Source of the DNA: Thermococcus radiotolerans
GTDB taxonomy: Archaea; Methanobacteriota_B; Thermococci; Thermococcales; Thermococcaceae
Assembly: GCF_002214565.1 (NCBI RefSeq)
Contig: NZ_CP015106.1
Coordinates: 1,302,001-1,366,000, forward strand
Direction of reading: 5' to 3'
DNA: 64,000 nucleotides
The notes beneath the pieces are model-generated. The model was not told the DNA's origin and did not search any database. It saw nothing but the letters and a program-made list of their open reading frames with translations. Made by a program: the position numbers and the translations under genes. This document shows positions 1 to 8,960 of this stretch, piece after piece. Numbering within the stretch: position 1 is the stretch's first letter; every line of letters starts with the position of its first letter.

Positions 1-1
1 A

Positions 2-730
2 GAGTACGCCGAGTACTACAGGGCCATGGAGGGGAAGGAGATCGTCAACTACGACGGCGCGTTCAGGGAAATCAGGAAAGCCCTCAAAGAGGAAGACACC
101 GTAAAGGCCACGGAGATACTCGAAAACCTCGAGGAGTACGCCGAGAGCAAGCGCCTCTCCCTCGACGACGCCAGAAACGCCGTCCACGTCGTTCTCGGCT
201 ACCTGGAGTACCTGTATTCCCTGGAGAAGCTCCTGCACCTGAACCTCGTCTACGTGGCGAAGAGCTTCTACAACAGAAAGCTGACCCAAAAGCTCGGCAT
301 AGACATCGTTGACGTACCGTACCTCGACGCATACCTCAGAAAGACCTACGGCGAGGAGAGGGCGGGCTACTACGTGATAACCCAGGGAGGGAAGGCCATA
401 AGCCACAGGATGCCCAAGGTTCTGAGGAAGCGGTTCCCCAAGGTCGAGCACTTCATAGAAAACGGCGTTCCAATGGCCTACATCCGCACCATGAAGGGCG
501 GCGTCATATACCTCCTCCAGAGCAACAGGGAGATAGACGACGACCTGCTGGCTGAGATACTCTGGCACGAGAGGAACGGCTACTTCAGGCCGCTCCAGAG
601 GGCCCACGAGGGAGTGAAAATCGAGAAGAAGGCCTTCGAGGCAGAGCTGGCTGCGCTGCTCAACATAATAAAGGCGGAAAGTCCAGAGCTGAGGGTATTC
701 CTGAAGTACGGAAGGAGCCCGCTGGAGTAA
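2..730 (+). CDS. Hypothetical protein, 5' end outside window
   Basis: The reading frame is open from the first bases of the window. An internal ATG stands at 26, but the eight codons before it (EYAEYYRA) fit the same acidic, helical protein, so the real start probably lies upstream. About 240 residues are visible. The first 90 are charged and helical ([18 protein letters not shown]), and the rest is mixed alpha/beta with a KYGRSPLE C-terminus. There is no signal peptide, membrane segment or catalytic motif I recognise. It ends convergently with the next gene, only 11 bases away. Function unknown. Confidence 0.7.
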   Translation, partial: EYAEYYRAMEGKEIVNYDGAFREIRKALKEEDTVKATEILENLEEYAESKRLSLDDARNAVHVVLGYLEYLYSLEKLLHLNLVYVAKSFYNRKLTQKLGIDIVDVPYLDAYLRKTYGEERAGYYVITQGGKAISHRMPKVLRKRFPKVEHFIENGVPMAYIRTMKGGVIYLLQSNREIDDDLLAEILWHERNGYFRPLQRAHEGVKIEKKAFEAELAALLNIIKAESPELRVFLKYGRSPLE

Positions 731-741
731 AAAAAGAAAGC
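728..741 (-). terminator. T-run terminator after secreted protein gene
   Basis: Read on the minus strand this is CTTTCTTTTTTTA just past the stop of the 742-2691 gene. Short T-runs without a strong hairpin are typical archaeal terminators. The same bases hold the stop codon of the convergent plus-strand gene. Confidence 0.5.
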
Positions 742-2691
742 TCAGGAAACCGAGGCACTGAAGGTCGCCAGGATTCTCAGATACGACTGGTCGAGGCCGT
801 TCATGTAGTCCCTTGTTTTTCCTCCAGTCCCCCATCTATCCTGTCCCGCGAGGACTACGACCACCTGGCCCTCGGTCCAGACGTTGGTCTTGACGAACAT
901 GCCCCTCTCTCCGTTTCTCACCGCACTCTGCTCGCCGGGACTGAGAACCTGCCTGACGTAGCCGCCAACACCGTCGTAGGCGTCCGGACCGCCGAGGATT
1001 ACGATGATCCTCGAGTCCTTGTAGGCCTCGAAATCGTCGGCGGTGACGTGCCTCACCGAGAGGCCAAATGCACCGAGCTCCGCCGCCAGCAGGTTGCCCT
1101 TGATGCCCCAGTCAATGTCGTTGGCGAGGATAACGACCTCTGGCATCTGAACGGGCTCGTAGTTCAGGGTCCAGTCCACCAGTTCCTTGAGAACCGAGAG
1201 CTCCTCCGCACTACCGGCCTCAAGCTCAACGGAGCTGTAGACTGCGCGGTAGTCGCCCTCGGTGGCAAGTATTCCACCGCTGTAGTCGCTGGTGCGGGCC
1301 AGAAGCATCGGGGCGTAACCCTTGAGGGCATGGAGGAGCCTGACGCGCTCGAGGAGCTTCCTCTCGACGGGAATCTCCGCCACCATGCCGTTGTGGCTCA
1401 TCACAACGCCTTTATCAGTAACCTCCATGGAAGCGAGGACTTCCGGAAGTACCATTGACGCTGACAGCGAGAAGTTGAACTGCACGCCAGTGAGGTTCTT
1501 GATGGACTCGCCCATCTCGCGCATCCTGAGGCCGTTCTCCGAGGCGAAGCGTGAGACGCTCCTCTTGGCTATCCCAAAGTGTGTGGACGAGAGGACGTAC
1601 TGCCATCCAACCGTTGAATAAGTGTCGACATCCACGGTGCCGCCGTGGAAGGGTCCCTCCTCCGACAGCACGAGGGAGTAGCCGGTGCTTATGAAGGGAA
1701 CCATGGCAGAGGCCTGGGTGAGGTTGAGTTCGCCCTTGGCCGCGTCGGCGAGGATCAGCGGGTCGAGACCGAGGAGTTTCGCCAGGCCCGGCTCGTCCAC
1801 GCTCCCGATGTGCTGCGGGTTGGTGGCGTCGAACAGGGTCCCTGACGTGACCACAAGCCCGGCGTGGTGAGTCTCAAGGTAGTCCTCAAGGGCCGAAATC
1901 TGATCCTCGGAGAGGCCCCACTCCGGGAGCCAGAGGTTCGAGAGTATTACCACCTGGGGCTGGAAGCTCTGCAGGGCGTCGGAAAGCTCATCCGGGGAGA
2001 CTATCTTTATGTTGTAGTACTTGGCCAGGCCCTCCCAGTGGTGCTCGGCGAGCATCCAGGGCTTGAGCTTGGTCAGGGGCTCGGCAACGGCCTCGAAGTC
2101 CGAGAGGTTGTAGTGGTAAAAGCTCCTGGAGACGTTGAACTGGGTCATCAGCGAATCCAGGGACTTCTCGAAGGCCATCGCCTCGACCGAGGGGTCAACT
2201 ATAAGAACCTTCGGCCCGCCGGGGTTGGCAACGTAGTAGGAGTAAACCGGACTGTAGGAGGTGTGGCCCTCGACGTCCGTGACGGCTATCTTGAACTCTA
2301 TCCTGCTTCCGGGTGGTGCTCCCGGCAGGTTTATCTTGCGATAGAAGACGTAGAAGTTCTGGCTCTCGCCGTAGAAGCGGTGTATTATCGACTGGTAGAG
2401 GGACCAGTTCTCACCGGCCGCGGCGGTTCTGACGTAGGCCGGCTTCCAGTCGCCGTCGTCTATCCTGTAGTACGCCTCAACCTTGCCATTACCCACGGTA
2501 ACCCCAAAGTCATCGGCTATGTAGAAGTACACCGTGAACTCCTCGTAGGGGCCAACGACGAAATCCTTGGGGATGTTGCCCACGATTATTATAGGCGGCC
2601 GCAGTTCAGAGACTATCACAGCAGAGGATGTCGGTGGAAGGAGCATACCGAACAGCAACAGTATTGCAAAAACCGCTTTGAGTTTATCCAT
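742..2691 (-). CDS. Secreted protein with two Rossmann-like domains
   Basis: The product has 649 residues and a clear signal peptide (MDKLKAVFAILLLFGMLLPP, cleavage near TSSA). An Ig-like region (about 30-150) precedes a flavodoxin/GATase1-like fold (about 160-320: VLIVDPS, then VVILSNLW and GLVVTSG). The last 130 residues hold a second alpha/beta domain with VVILAND, VILGGPDAYDGVGGYV, NVWTEGQVVVVLAG and DRWGTGG. That last pattern recurs in exported and S-layer-associated archaeal proteins, as far as I recall. It probably acts outside the cell, but no catalytic triad is evident, so this is not called an enzyme. Its TATA box lies at 2727-2738, divergent from the ABC transporter operon. Role unknown. 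Confidence 0.75.
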   Translation of the reverse strand: MDKLKAVFAILLLFGMLLPPTSSAVIVSELRPPIIIVGNIPKDFVVGPYEEFTVYFYIADDFGVTVGNGKVEAYYRIDDGDWKPAYVRTAAAGENWSLYQSIIHRFYGESQNFYVFYRKINLPGAPPGSRIEFKIAVTDVEGHTSYSPVYSYYVANPGGPKVLIVDPSVEAMAFEKSLDSLMTQFNVSRSFYHYNLSDFEAVAEPLTKLKPWMLAEHHWEGLAKYYNIKIVSPDELSDALQSFQPQVVILSNLWLPEWGLSEDQISALEDYLETHHAGLVVTSGTLFDATNPQHIGSVDEPGLAKLLGLDPLILADAAKGELNLTQASAMVPFISTGYSLVLSEEGPFHGGTVDVDTYSTVGWQYVLSSTHFGIAKRSVSRFASENGLRMREMGESIKNLTGVQFNFSLSASMVLPEVLASMEVTDKGVVMSHNGMVAEIPVERKLLERVRLLHALKGYAPMLLARTSDYSGGILATEGDYRAVYSSVELEAGSAEELSVLKELVDWTLNYEPVQMPEVVILANDIDWGIKGNLLAAELGAFGLSVRHVTADDFEAYKDSRIIVILGGPDAYDGVGGYVRQVLSPGEQSAVRNGERGMFVKTNVWTEGQVVVVLAGQDRWGTGGKTRDYMNGLDQSYLRILATFSASVS

Positions 2692-2726
2692 AGTGTCCTC
2701 ACCAACATAAGGTAACGCTTCCGAAC

Positions 2727-2755
2727 TATTTATATTTAGCCCGAAAGATTTAAAC
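2727..2755. promoter_or_regulatory. Divergent promoters for 742-2691 and the ABC operon
   Basis: The minus-strand TATA box (TAAATATAAATA) lies at 2727-2738. The plus-strand TATA box (GATTTAAAC) lies at 2748-2755. The plus box is only about 21-27 bases from the ATGs at 2773 and 2779, so the permease mRNA is probably leaderless. Confidence 0.55.
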
Positions 2756-2772
2756 GCCTGGACAAATAATCC

Positions 2773-3795
2773 ATGCCCATGAAAAAGTGGCTCCCAACTC
2801 TGCTGGCCCTCTCGATCATCGCGGGCTTCCTCGGCGTCTACGTAGGCTCGGTCAGTCTGAACCCCTCAGACGTAACGGCCAGCGTGGCCTACGGGATAAA
2901 ATCAGCTCTATCGGGAATATTCCCGTCCATAAATCCCGGGGAGAGACCGAAGGCCTTCATCATCGTGTGGGAGCTTCGCCTCCCGAGGGTTCTGCTGGCC
3001 TATCTGGTCGGGCTCTCACTCGCCTCGGCGGGCGTTGCCAGCCAGGCGCTCTTCAGAAACCCGCTGGCGGACCCGTACATAATAGGCGTGAGCGCCGGGG
3101 CTGGAATAGGCGCCGCCCTTGCGGCCATCTACGCACCCGCGCACATGGGCTCCTTCGCCCTGGTCTCCGCCATCCTCTCGGTCTTTGTGGTCTACACTGT
3201 TTCGAAGGTCGACGGCCACGTTCCAGTTGACACACTCCTCCTGGCGGGAATAGCCTACGGCTTTCTGGCGAGCGCGGTAACATGGTACCTCATCATAAGC
3301 CAAGGCGAAAGGGCCCACGTAACTTGGATGTGGCTCATGGGGACGTTCAACGGCGCCGGTTGGGGCGACGTTGGCGAGATGTTCGTGGTCTCTCTGCTCG
3401 GCGTCGGTTTCCTCGTGTGGAAGTGGAGGGAGCTGAACCTGATACTCTTCGGAGAGGAGAGCATCGCCCTCGGTCTGGACGTCCACCTCTACAGAAAACT
3501 CTTCATCGGGGCGATAGCCCTCCTAACGGCCTTCGCTGTCTCGACCGCGGGAATAATCGGCTTCATCGGCCTCGTCAGTCCGCACATAATGCGTCTCCTC
3601 CTGGGCCCGAACCACAAAAGCCTGACCCCAGCGAGTGCCCTCTTCGGAGGCGCCCTTTTGGTTTTCGCGGACCTGCTGGCGAGGACGCTGGCAAAGCCCA
3701 CCGAGCTTCCCGTTGGCATCATAACCGCCCTCATGGGGGCGCCCTTCTTCCTCTACCTCCTGATGAAGCACAAGAGGGGTGAGCTGTACTCATGA
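2773..3795 (+). CDS. FecCD/BtuC-type ABC transporter permease
   Basis: The 340-residue membrane protein is of the type that imports ferric siderophores, haem or cobalamin. Family marks are ELRLPRVLLAYLVGLSLASAG near residue 68, the NPLADPYIIGVSAGAGIGA loop near 98, and IIGFIGLVSPHIMRLLLGPNH near 262, the segment that contacts the ATPase. There are about eight to ten hydrophobic helices, the normal family length. It overlaps the next gene (ATPase) by 4 bases. No periplasmic-type binding protein lies next to it: the upstream neighbour is divergent and does not look like one. The substrate therefore cannot be read from context. ATG 2779 is an equally good start. Confidence 0.93.
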   Translation: MPMKKWLPTLLALSIIAGFLGVYVGSVSLNPSDVTASVAYGIKSALSGIFPSINPGERPKAFIIVWELRLPRVLLAYLVGLSLASAGVASQALFRNPLADPYIIGVSAGAGIGAALAAIYAPAHMGSFALVSAILSVFVVYTVSKVDGHVPVDTLLLAGIAYGFLASAVTWYLIISQGERAHVTWMWLMGTFNGAGWGDVGEMFVVSLLGVGFLVWKWRELNLILFGEESIALGLDVHLYRKLFIGAIALLTAFAVSTAGIIGFIGLVSPHIMRLLLGPNHKSLTPASALFGGALLVFADLLARTLAKPTELPVGIITALMGAPFFLYLLMKHKRGELYS

Positions 3796-4517
3796 GTGAG
3801 AGACTGGAGGTCAAAGTTTCCTTCGCCTACGGCGAGAAGGAAGTCCTCAGAGAGGTGGAGTTCACCGCCGAGAGGGGAGAGCTTCTGGCCATAATCGGTC
3901 CCAACGGAGCTGGAAAGTCAACCCTCCTCAAGTGCCTGGTCGGAATCCTCAGGCCGAGGGGCCACGTGACCTTCGACGGGACGAACCTGCTTGAGCTTAA
4001 GCCCAAGGATAGGGCCAAACTGATAACCTACGTTCCCCAGAGTTCATTCCCCGAGTTCGCCTTCACCATAGAGGAGTTCGCCGAGCTCGGCACCTATGCA
4101 ACGAGGGGAAGCGTTGAGGGAGCTTTAAAGCGCGTCGGACTCTGGGAGCGCCGAAAGGAGCAGATAACAGCGTTAAGCGGCGGCGAATACCAGCTGGCCC
4201 TGATAGCGAGGGCCTTAGCTCAGGGAAGCGAAGTGGTTCTCCTGGACGAGCCGACGAGCCACCTGGACATAAACCACGCCCTTGAGATAATGGAGCTCCT
4301 GAAGGAAATGAGCCGGGAAAGAATAGTCATAGCCGTTCTCCACGACCTCAACCTAGCCCTCCGCTACGCGGACAGGCTGATGCTCCTCCACGAGGGGCGG
4401 AAGCACTGGGAGGGGAAGCCGGGGGAGCTGAAGCCCGAGACCATCGAGGAAGTCTACGGCGTGAAGGCCAAGATAACGGAGGTAGATGGTCACAGAGTCC
4501 TCCTAGCGAGGGTCTAG
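3792..4517 (+). CDS. ABC transporter ATP-binding protein, FecE/BtuD type
   Basis: This 241-residue ATPase powers the permease encoded just upstream. Visible motifs are Walker [10 protein letters not shown] (about 36-44), a Q-loop ([10 protein letters not shown]), the signature [15 protein letters not shown] (about 126), Walker [13 protein letters not shown] (about 148) and the H-switch VLHDLNLAL. The start overlaps the permease stop (ATGA), implying translational coupling. It has the ordinary length of the iron/cobalamin subfamily. The C-terminal tail ([13 protein letters not shown]) is typical of that subfamily. Confidence 0.93.
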   Translation: MSERLEVKVSFAYGEKEVLREVEFTAERGELLAIIGPNGAGKSTLLKCLVGILRPRGHVTFDGTNLLELKPKDRAKLITYVPQSSFPEFAFTIEEFAELGTYATRGSVEGALKRVGLWERRKEQITALSGGEYQLALIARALAQGSEVVLLDEPTSHLDINHALEIMELLKEMSRERIVIAVLHDLNLALRYADRLMLLHEGRKHWEGKPGELKPETIEEVYGVKAKITEVDGHRVLLARV

Positions 4518-4521
4518 CAAA

Positions 4522-4531
4522 GGTTTAAAAC
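4522..4531 (+). promoter_or_regulatory. TATA box of proteasome beta gene
   Basis: GGTTTAAAAC is centred about 37 bases before the ATG at 4564. This predicts a leader of roughly 12-15 nt that carries the GGGGTGAG ribosome-binding site at 4553-4560. Confidence 0.5.
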
Positions 4532-4563
4532 GTCAGGCGAGAAGATGTGTCAGGGGTGAGAGA

Positions 4564-5166
4564 ATGGAAACGAAGAAAACCGGCACCACCACCGTGGGAA
4601 TAAAGGCCAAGGACGGTGTCGTTCTGGCCGCGGATACGCAGGCTTCCCTCGACCACATGGTCGAGACCCTCAACATCAGGAAGATAGTCCCTATCACCGA
4701 CAGGATAGCGATAACCACCGCGGGAAGCGTTGGCGACGTTCAGGCACTGGCGAGAATGCTTGAGGCTGAAGCCAGATACTACCAGTTCACCTGGAACAGG
4801 CCCATGAGCACCAAGGCCATGGCGAACCTGCTCAGCAACATACTCAACGAGAACAAGTGGTTCCCCTACCTCGTCCAGATAATCATAGGCGGCCACGTTG
4901 AGGAGCCGACCTTAGCGAACCTCGACGCGATGGGAGGGCTTATCTTCGACGACTATACAGCCACGGGTTCGGGAAGCCCCTTCGCCATAGCCGTCCTTGA
5001 GGATGGTTTCAAGAAGGACATAAGCGTAAAAGAGGCGAGGGAGCTCGCCATCAGGGCCGTCAAGACCGCGGGTAAGAGGGATGTCTACACCGGCGACAGG
5101 AAGATTCAGGTCGTCGTCATAACGAAGGACGGCATGAAGGAGGAGTTCGTCGAGTTCAAGGAGTGA
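4564..5166 (+). CDS. psmB: Proteasome beta subunit
   Basis: This is the catalytic subunit of the 20S proteasome. The 200-residue precursor has a very short propeptide METKKTG, followed by [17 protein letters not shown]. Cleavage after Gly7 would expose Thr8 as the N-terminal nucleophile. The [19 protein letters not shown] and GSGSPFA segments match the family. Thermococci usually encode two beta paralogues, so this is one of them; the alpha subunit is not in the window. It stands alone with its own TATA box and a GGGGTGAG ribosome-binding site. Confidence 0.96.
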   Translation: METKKTGTTTVGIKAKDGVVLAADTQASLDHMVETLNIRKIVPITDRIAITTAGSVGDVQALARMLEAEARYYQFTWNRPMSTKAMANLLSNILNENKWFPYLVQIIIGGHVEEPTLANLDAMGGLIFDDYTATGSGSPFAIAVLEDGFKKDISVKEARELAIRAVKTAGKRDVYTGDRKIQVVVITKDGMKEEFVEFKE

Positions 5167-5207
5167 ATCACCAAAGCTCTTTTTAATTCCCTTTTCGAGT
5201 TGGTAAC

Positions 5208-6299
5208 ATGCGGAATCTCCCAGAAAAGCTGGCGGTTCTTGGGCTGATAGTCCTGCTCGTCTCGGCGCTCTACGCAGCTGAGAGACTAACCGTCAACCCG
5301 AGCACAGTTCTCGGAGAAGTAAACGGGATACTCGACCAGGTTCAGGAGATAAGGAACCTCACATTCAAGGAGAGGCCGAAGATAGTGGTTCTCACGAAGA
5401 GCGAGGCCCTGGCCAAATGGAAGCCCGGCAAAGCGGACATCGAGAGGATGAGAACCGAGGAGCTGACCTACAAGATGACCCTTCTCCTTCCCCCGGATTA
5501 CCAGTACATCAAAAAGGAGACGGAGAGAAGCGCCAACTGGATAGCCGCAACGGTGGGGGATACCATCTACATCATCCAGGAGAACTTCATGTCCGACCAG
5601 GATACCGCAAGGAGGACGATAGCTCACGAGAGCGTTCACGTGCTCCAGAAGCAGTGGTTCGACGCGAAGTACGGCGCCGACACCTACGACGGCACCATAG
5701 CTGTCCAGTCCCTCATCGAGGGCGACGCAGACCTCGTCGCCGACCTCTACTGCGAGAGGAACGGGATACCGATTCACAAGATACGCTCGTTGAGCGGCAA
5801 CCCACTCACGGACCTCCACATCTTCCCCTACGTCTTCGGCGACCGCTTCGTGAGGTACCTCTACGAGAAAGGCGGCTGGAAGCTCGTTAACGAGGCATAC
5901 ACCCGCTATCCGGTCTCGGCGCAGCAGGTCATGCATCCGGAGCTGTACCTCGAAAACGTTACCCCCCTCAACGTCACCCTGAGCGCACCGCCGAACTCAC
6001 GGATTCTCAAGGAAGACAGGCTCGGCGAGTACTACGTCTACCTCCTCCTCAGGGACGTTGCGAAGCTTGACAACGAGACCGCCTGGAACGTCTCAAGTGC
6101 GTGGCGCGGGGATAAGCTCCTCCTGACCCAGAACGCGACGGGCTACCTCCTCCAGTGGAAGGTCGTCTTCTCAAGCGAGAACGCCGCGAAGATCTTTGGG
6201 GAAACCATCTCCAAGCTTGCAGAGGGCAACACCTATGCGAACTACACGATAAGGATTGAAAGGAACTCCGTTCTCCTGATCGCCGAAAGGAGGGACTGA
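5208..6299 (+). CDS. Exported HExxH putative metallopeptidase
   Basis: The 363-residue product has one N-terminal hydrophobic segment (LAVLGLIVLLVSALYA) that would act as signal or anchor. The central motif HESVH (His140-His144), followed by EGDAD with Glu171, is the layout of a gluzincin zinc site (HExxH...E). The active site should lie outside the membrane. The C-terminal third (NVTLSAPPNS, NATGYLLQWKVV) has no recognised domain. No other zinc peptidase family marks are seen, so the substrate is unknown and activity is inferred from the motif only. The threonine synthase start follows its stop by one base. Confidence 0.75.
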   Translation: MRNLPEKLAVLGLIVLLVSALYAAERLTVNPSTVLGEVNGILDQVQEIRNLTFKERPKIVVLTKSEALAKWKPGKADIERMRTEELTYKMTLLLPPDYQYIKKETERSANWIAATVGDTIYIIQENFMSDQDTARRTIAHESVHVLQKQWFDAKYGADTYDGTIAVQSLIEGDADLVADLYCERNGIPIHKIRSLSGNPLTDLHIFPYVFGDRFVRYLYEKGGWKLVNEAYTRYPVSAQQVMHPELYLENVTPLNVTLSAPPNSRILKEDRLGEYYVYLLLRDVAKLDNETAWNVSSAWRGDKLLLTQNATGYLLQWKVVFSSENAAKIFGETISKLAEGNTYANYTIRIERNSVLLIAERRD

Positions 6300-6300
6300 T

Positions 6301-7431
6301 GTGAAGCTGGTCTGTCCCATCTGTGGGAAAACCCACGACGAACCTGTTCAGAGGTGTGAATGCGGCGAGCCTGTCGAGTTTGAAAGGTTCACTGGCGAAC
6401 CGTACATAGGAAAGAGCGTCTGGGAGCGGTTCTGGGACTTCTGGCCGGTGGAACCGGCACTGGAGTTCTCCCTCGGCGAGGGCGACACACCCCTTGTGAA
6501 GTCGGGACTCGGCGAAGAGCTTGGAGTGAAGCTCTACCTCAAGAACGAGACAGTAAACCCGACGTGGAGCTTCAAGGACAGGGGCACTTTTCTGGCGATG
6601 AGCCATGCCCTAAAGGCTGGCTACAAGACCGTTGGAACCGTCTCCACAGGAAACATGGCGGCGAGCGTTTCGGCCTACGCTTCCCGCTTCGGGTTGAAGG
6701 CGAAGATTCTCGTCTCCGAGAGCGCGAGCGACGAGAAGCTGAAGGCCGTTTCGGTTTACGGCGGCGAGGTCATCAGGGTTCACGGCGACTACGGGAGGCT
6801 CTACTTCGAGAGCCTGAAGTTGGGAGAAAGGCTCGGGGTCTACTTCATGAACTCGGACAATCCCTTCAGAATCGAGGGCTACAAGGGCATCGCCTTCGAG
6901 ATAGCCGAGGAGATAAGCCCGGACTACGTTCTGATTCCGACCAGCTCGGGCGGGCTCTTCCGGGGAATAGCCAAAGGCTTCATCGAGCTCCATGAGAGCG
7001 GGCTCATCGATGACCTCCCAACCCTCATAGCGGTTCAGGCGGAGGGCTGTTCGCCGATATGCAGGGCATTTAAGGAAGGTAAAGCAAAAATCGAGCGCTT
7101 TGAGAACCCCAAGACCATAGCCAAGGCCATAGCCAACCCGTATCCGCCGAGCGGGAACGCGGTTCTGAGGCTCATGCGGGACTTCGGCTGGAGTTGTGTA
7201 TCCGTTTCCGACGGTGAGATACTCGAAGCTCAGAGGAAGCTCGCCGGCGAAGGCCTCTTCGTCCAGCCGGCGAGCGCGACAGGCATAGCGGCGCTGGAGA
7301 GGCTCGACCTTCCAAGAGGGGCCAAGGTCGTCTCAATACTCACCGGCTCGGGCTTGAAAACCCTCAAGAGCGCTCCACAGGGAGGGATTAAGGAGTGCCC
7401 GCTCGAGATGCTGGAAAGCTGTTTGAGGTGA
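6301..7431 (+). CDS. thrC: Threonine synthase
   Basis: This PLP enzyme makes threonine from O-phosphohomoserine. The 376-residue product starts at GTG 6301, directly after the previous stop. It opens with a small cysteine cluster (CPICGKTHDEPVQRCECG), common in archaeal threonine synthases. The PLP-lysine segment NPTWSFKDRGT, the STGNMAASVSAYASRFG loop and a glycine-rich SSGGLFRGI phosphate-binding region follow. Length is normal. It may be co-transcribed with the upstream exported protein and the downstream LigB-like gene (4-base gap). Confidence 0.93.
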   Translation: MKLVCPICGKTHDEPVQRCECGEPVEFERFTGEPYIGKSVWERFWDFWPVEPALEFSLGEGDTPLVKSGLGEELGVKLYLKNETVNPTWSFKDRGTFLAMSHALKAGYKTVGTVSTGNMAASVSAYASRFGLKAKILVSESASDEKLKAVSVYGGEVIRVHGDYGRLYFESLKLGERLGVYFMNSDNPFRIEGYKGIAFEIAEEISPDYVLIPTSSGGLFRGIAKGFIELHESGLIDDLPTLIAVQAEGCSPICRAFKEGKAKIERFENPKTIAKAIANPYPPSGNAVLRLMRDFGWSCVSVSDGEILEAQRKLAGEGLFVQPASATGIAALERLDLPRGAKVVSILTGSGLKTLKSAPQGGIKECPLEMLESCLR

Positions 7432-7435
7432 TACC

Positions 7436-8224
7436 ATGCTGATTGGAGCCGCGGTTATGCCCCACGGGAACCCCGTCTTAGAGCCGGAGGACGATGAGAC
7501 GAGAAAACTCGCGGAGGTTCTCAGAAAGATCGGTGAGGAGTTCAAGGGAGCTGAGGCCTACGTCCTCATAAGCCCGCACAACGTCCGGATGAGCGACCAC
7601 CTCGGCGTGGTCATGGCCGAGCATCTCGTCTCATGGCTCGGCTTCGAAGGAAAGGAACTGCCCGGAGAATGGGAGACCGAGAGAGGGCTCGCGGGGAAAA
7701 TCTACGAGTCGGCGAAGAGTGCCGGCCTGCCCGTGGTGGACATGAACTTCGCCGCACTGAGCGGTGAGTACTCCCGGTGGCCTCTGAGCTGGGGAGAGCT
7801 TATACCCCTGCAGTTCCTCGAAAAGAGGCCGCTCGTTCTCTTGACGCCAGCCAGAAATGTGTCCAGAGAAGTTCTCGTTCGCTTCGGCGAGATTATCGCG
7901 GAGGTCGCAGAGGGGAGCGAGAAGAGGGTGGCGTTCATAGCCAGCGCCGACCACGGGCACGGGCACGATGAAAACGGCCCGTATGGAAAGGTGAAGGAGA
8001 GCGAGGAGTACGACAAGCTCGTCATGGAGATCCTCTCTGAAAACAGGCTGGAGAGGCTCATGGAAATTCCCGAAGAGCTCGTGAGAAAAGCCCTGGTGGA
8101 CAGCTACTGGCAGCTCCTCGTCCTCTACGGCCTCCTGAAGAGGGTCCCGATGAAGGTGAGGGAAACCGCCTACGCATGTCCAACATACTTCGGCATGGCT
8201 GGAGCGCTGTGGGTGAGAAAGTAA
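7436..8224 (+). CDS. LigB/MEMO-like class III dioxygenase-fold protein
   Basis: The 262-residue protein resembles the class III extradiol dioxygenase (LigB) superfamily that also contains MEMO1 and AmmeMemoRadiSam protein B. Candidate metal ligands are His10 in AVMPHG, the SPHN motif near residue 45, and the SADHGHGHD cluster near residue 170. Thermococci have no aromatic ring-cleavage pathway that I know of, so a dioxygenase role is doubtful. A MEMO-type redox or radical-SAM-linked role is as likely. It follows thrC by 4 bases. Confidence 0.75.
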   Translation: MLIGAAVMPHGNPVLEPEDDETRKLAEVLRKIGEEFKGAEAYVLISPHNVRMSDHLGVVMAEHLVSWLGFEGKELPGEWETERGLAGKIYESAKSAGLPVVDMNFAALSGEYSRWPLSWGELIPLQFLEKRPLVLLTPARNVSREVLVRFGEIIAEVAEGSEKRVAFIASADHGHGHDENGPYGKVKESEEYDKLVMEILSENRLERLMEIPEELVRKALVDSYWQLLVLYGLLKRVPMKVRETAYACPTYFGMAGALWVRK

Positions 8225-8245
8225 TAGGAGAAATTAGAAAAAATT

Positions 8246-8917
8246 TCATAAGTCCCAGCCTACCCCATAGGATACAGAAACACTAGGTGGAACCCCAACG
8301 CCTATGGAGAAAGAGAATGATGTAGGAGCTTCGTGGAAGTTCATTCCTTTCAACTGTTTTCTCATTTTAGTCAGGATGTGTTCAAGCTCAGAGATGATCC
8401 TCAAGAGCCACTTCCAAGTTTTTTCAAAGAAAAGCACGCTAAGGAAGTCTTCAAAAGTTTTACGTCTTCTATCGAGCCAGCCACTTATATAATGTCTCAA
8501 ATTATACACACGTAGCAATTCCAAGATTTGTTCACCAAGGTCCCCCAACCATTCTCTTCTTCTAACAATTCTCCATCTTCTTGGCCATCTCTCTTCTTTT
8601 ATTATCTCCTCTACTTCCCAGCCAACCACGCGATGCCAGAGAGTACTTAAAGTTCTATTAAGTTCACCAGTTAAAAAGGAGAGCCTGTGCGAAACTTCTC
8701 TATAAGTCTCTATGTCACCCTCATATCTAGCTAACAACTTTTCTGTTTCCTTAATGCATCCCATTATATGTTCTTCATAAGGTTCAAGAATGCTTGAAAA
8801 TATCTCATCTACTTTGTCCATAAACTCGTTCCAGTCTTCTTTTTTTCCACGCTCCTGAAGAAATTTCTCCAAGTCGCGGATTTCAAATGGGACATAGCAG
8901 TATTCACTTTCTACCAT
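8246..8917 (-). CDS. AT-rich orphan protein, unknown
   Basis: The 223-residue product is not recognised. The body is long amphipathic helices rich in Glu, Arg and Trp (EWNEFMDK-like, RRWRIVRRREWLGDLGEQILELL). It ends in a glycine/serine/valine beta-type tail with alternating residues (SFSIGVGVPP, SVSVSYGVGWDL). Base composition is strikingly AT-rich with many TTT, CTT, ATT and AAA codons, unlike the GC-rich neighbours, which suggests recent acquisition. I chose ATG 8917 because GGTGAT lies 5 bases upstream; a TTG at 8929 extends the frame by four residues. A TATA-like TTTTAAATATT lies at about 8950-8962. Confidence 0.6.
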   Translation of the reverse strand: MVESEYCYVPFEIRDLEKFLQERGKKEDWNEFMDKVDEIFSSILEPYEEHIMGCIKETEKLLARYEGDIETYREVSHRLSFLTGELNRTLSTLWHRVVGWEVEEIIKEERWPRRWRIVRRREWLGDLGEQILELLRVYNLRHYISGWLDRRRKTFEDFLSVLFFEKTWKWLLRIISELEHILTKMRKQLKGMNFHEAPTSFSFSIGVGVPPSVSVSYGVGWDL

Positions 8918-8941
8918 TGGTATCACCAATAGAACTATTGG
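8917..8941 (-). promoter_or_regulatory. Two overlapping palindromes over RBS and start codon
   Basis: On the minus strand CCAATAG-tt-CTATTGG (8941-8926) is a perfect 7-bp inverted repeat. TTGGT-gat-ACCAA (8929-8917) is a second 5-bp repeat that shares the TTGG. The second hairpin would cover the GGTGAT ribosome-binding site and the first base of the ATG; the first would free it. It could equally be a protein operator. Confidence 0.45.
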
Positions 8942-8960
8942 ACAAGATAATATTTAAAAC

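Noticed and set aside
7436-8224. Aromatic ring-cleaving dioxygenase
   Set aside because: The fold and histidines fit the superfamily, but there is no aromatic degradation context; MEMO-like function is equally possible.
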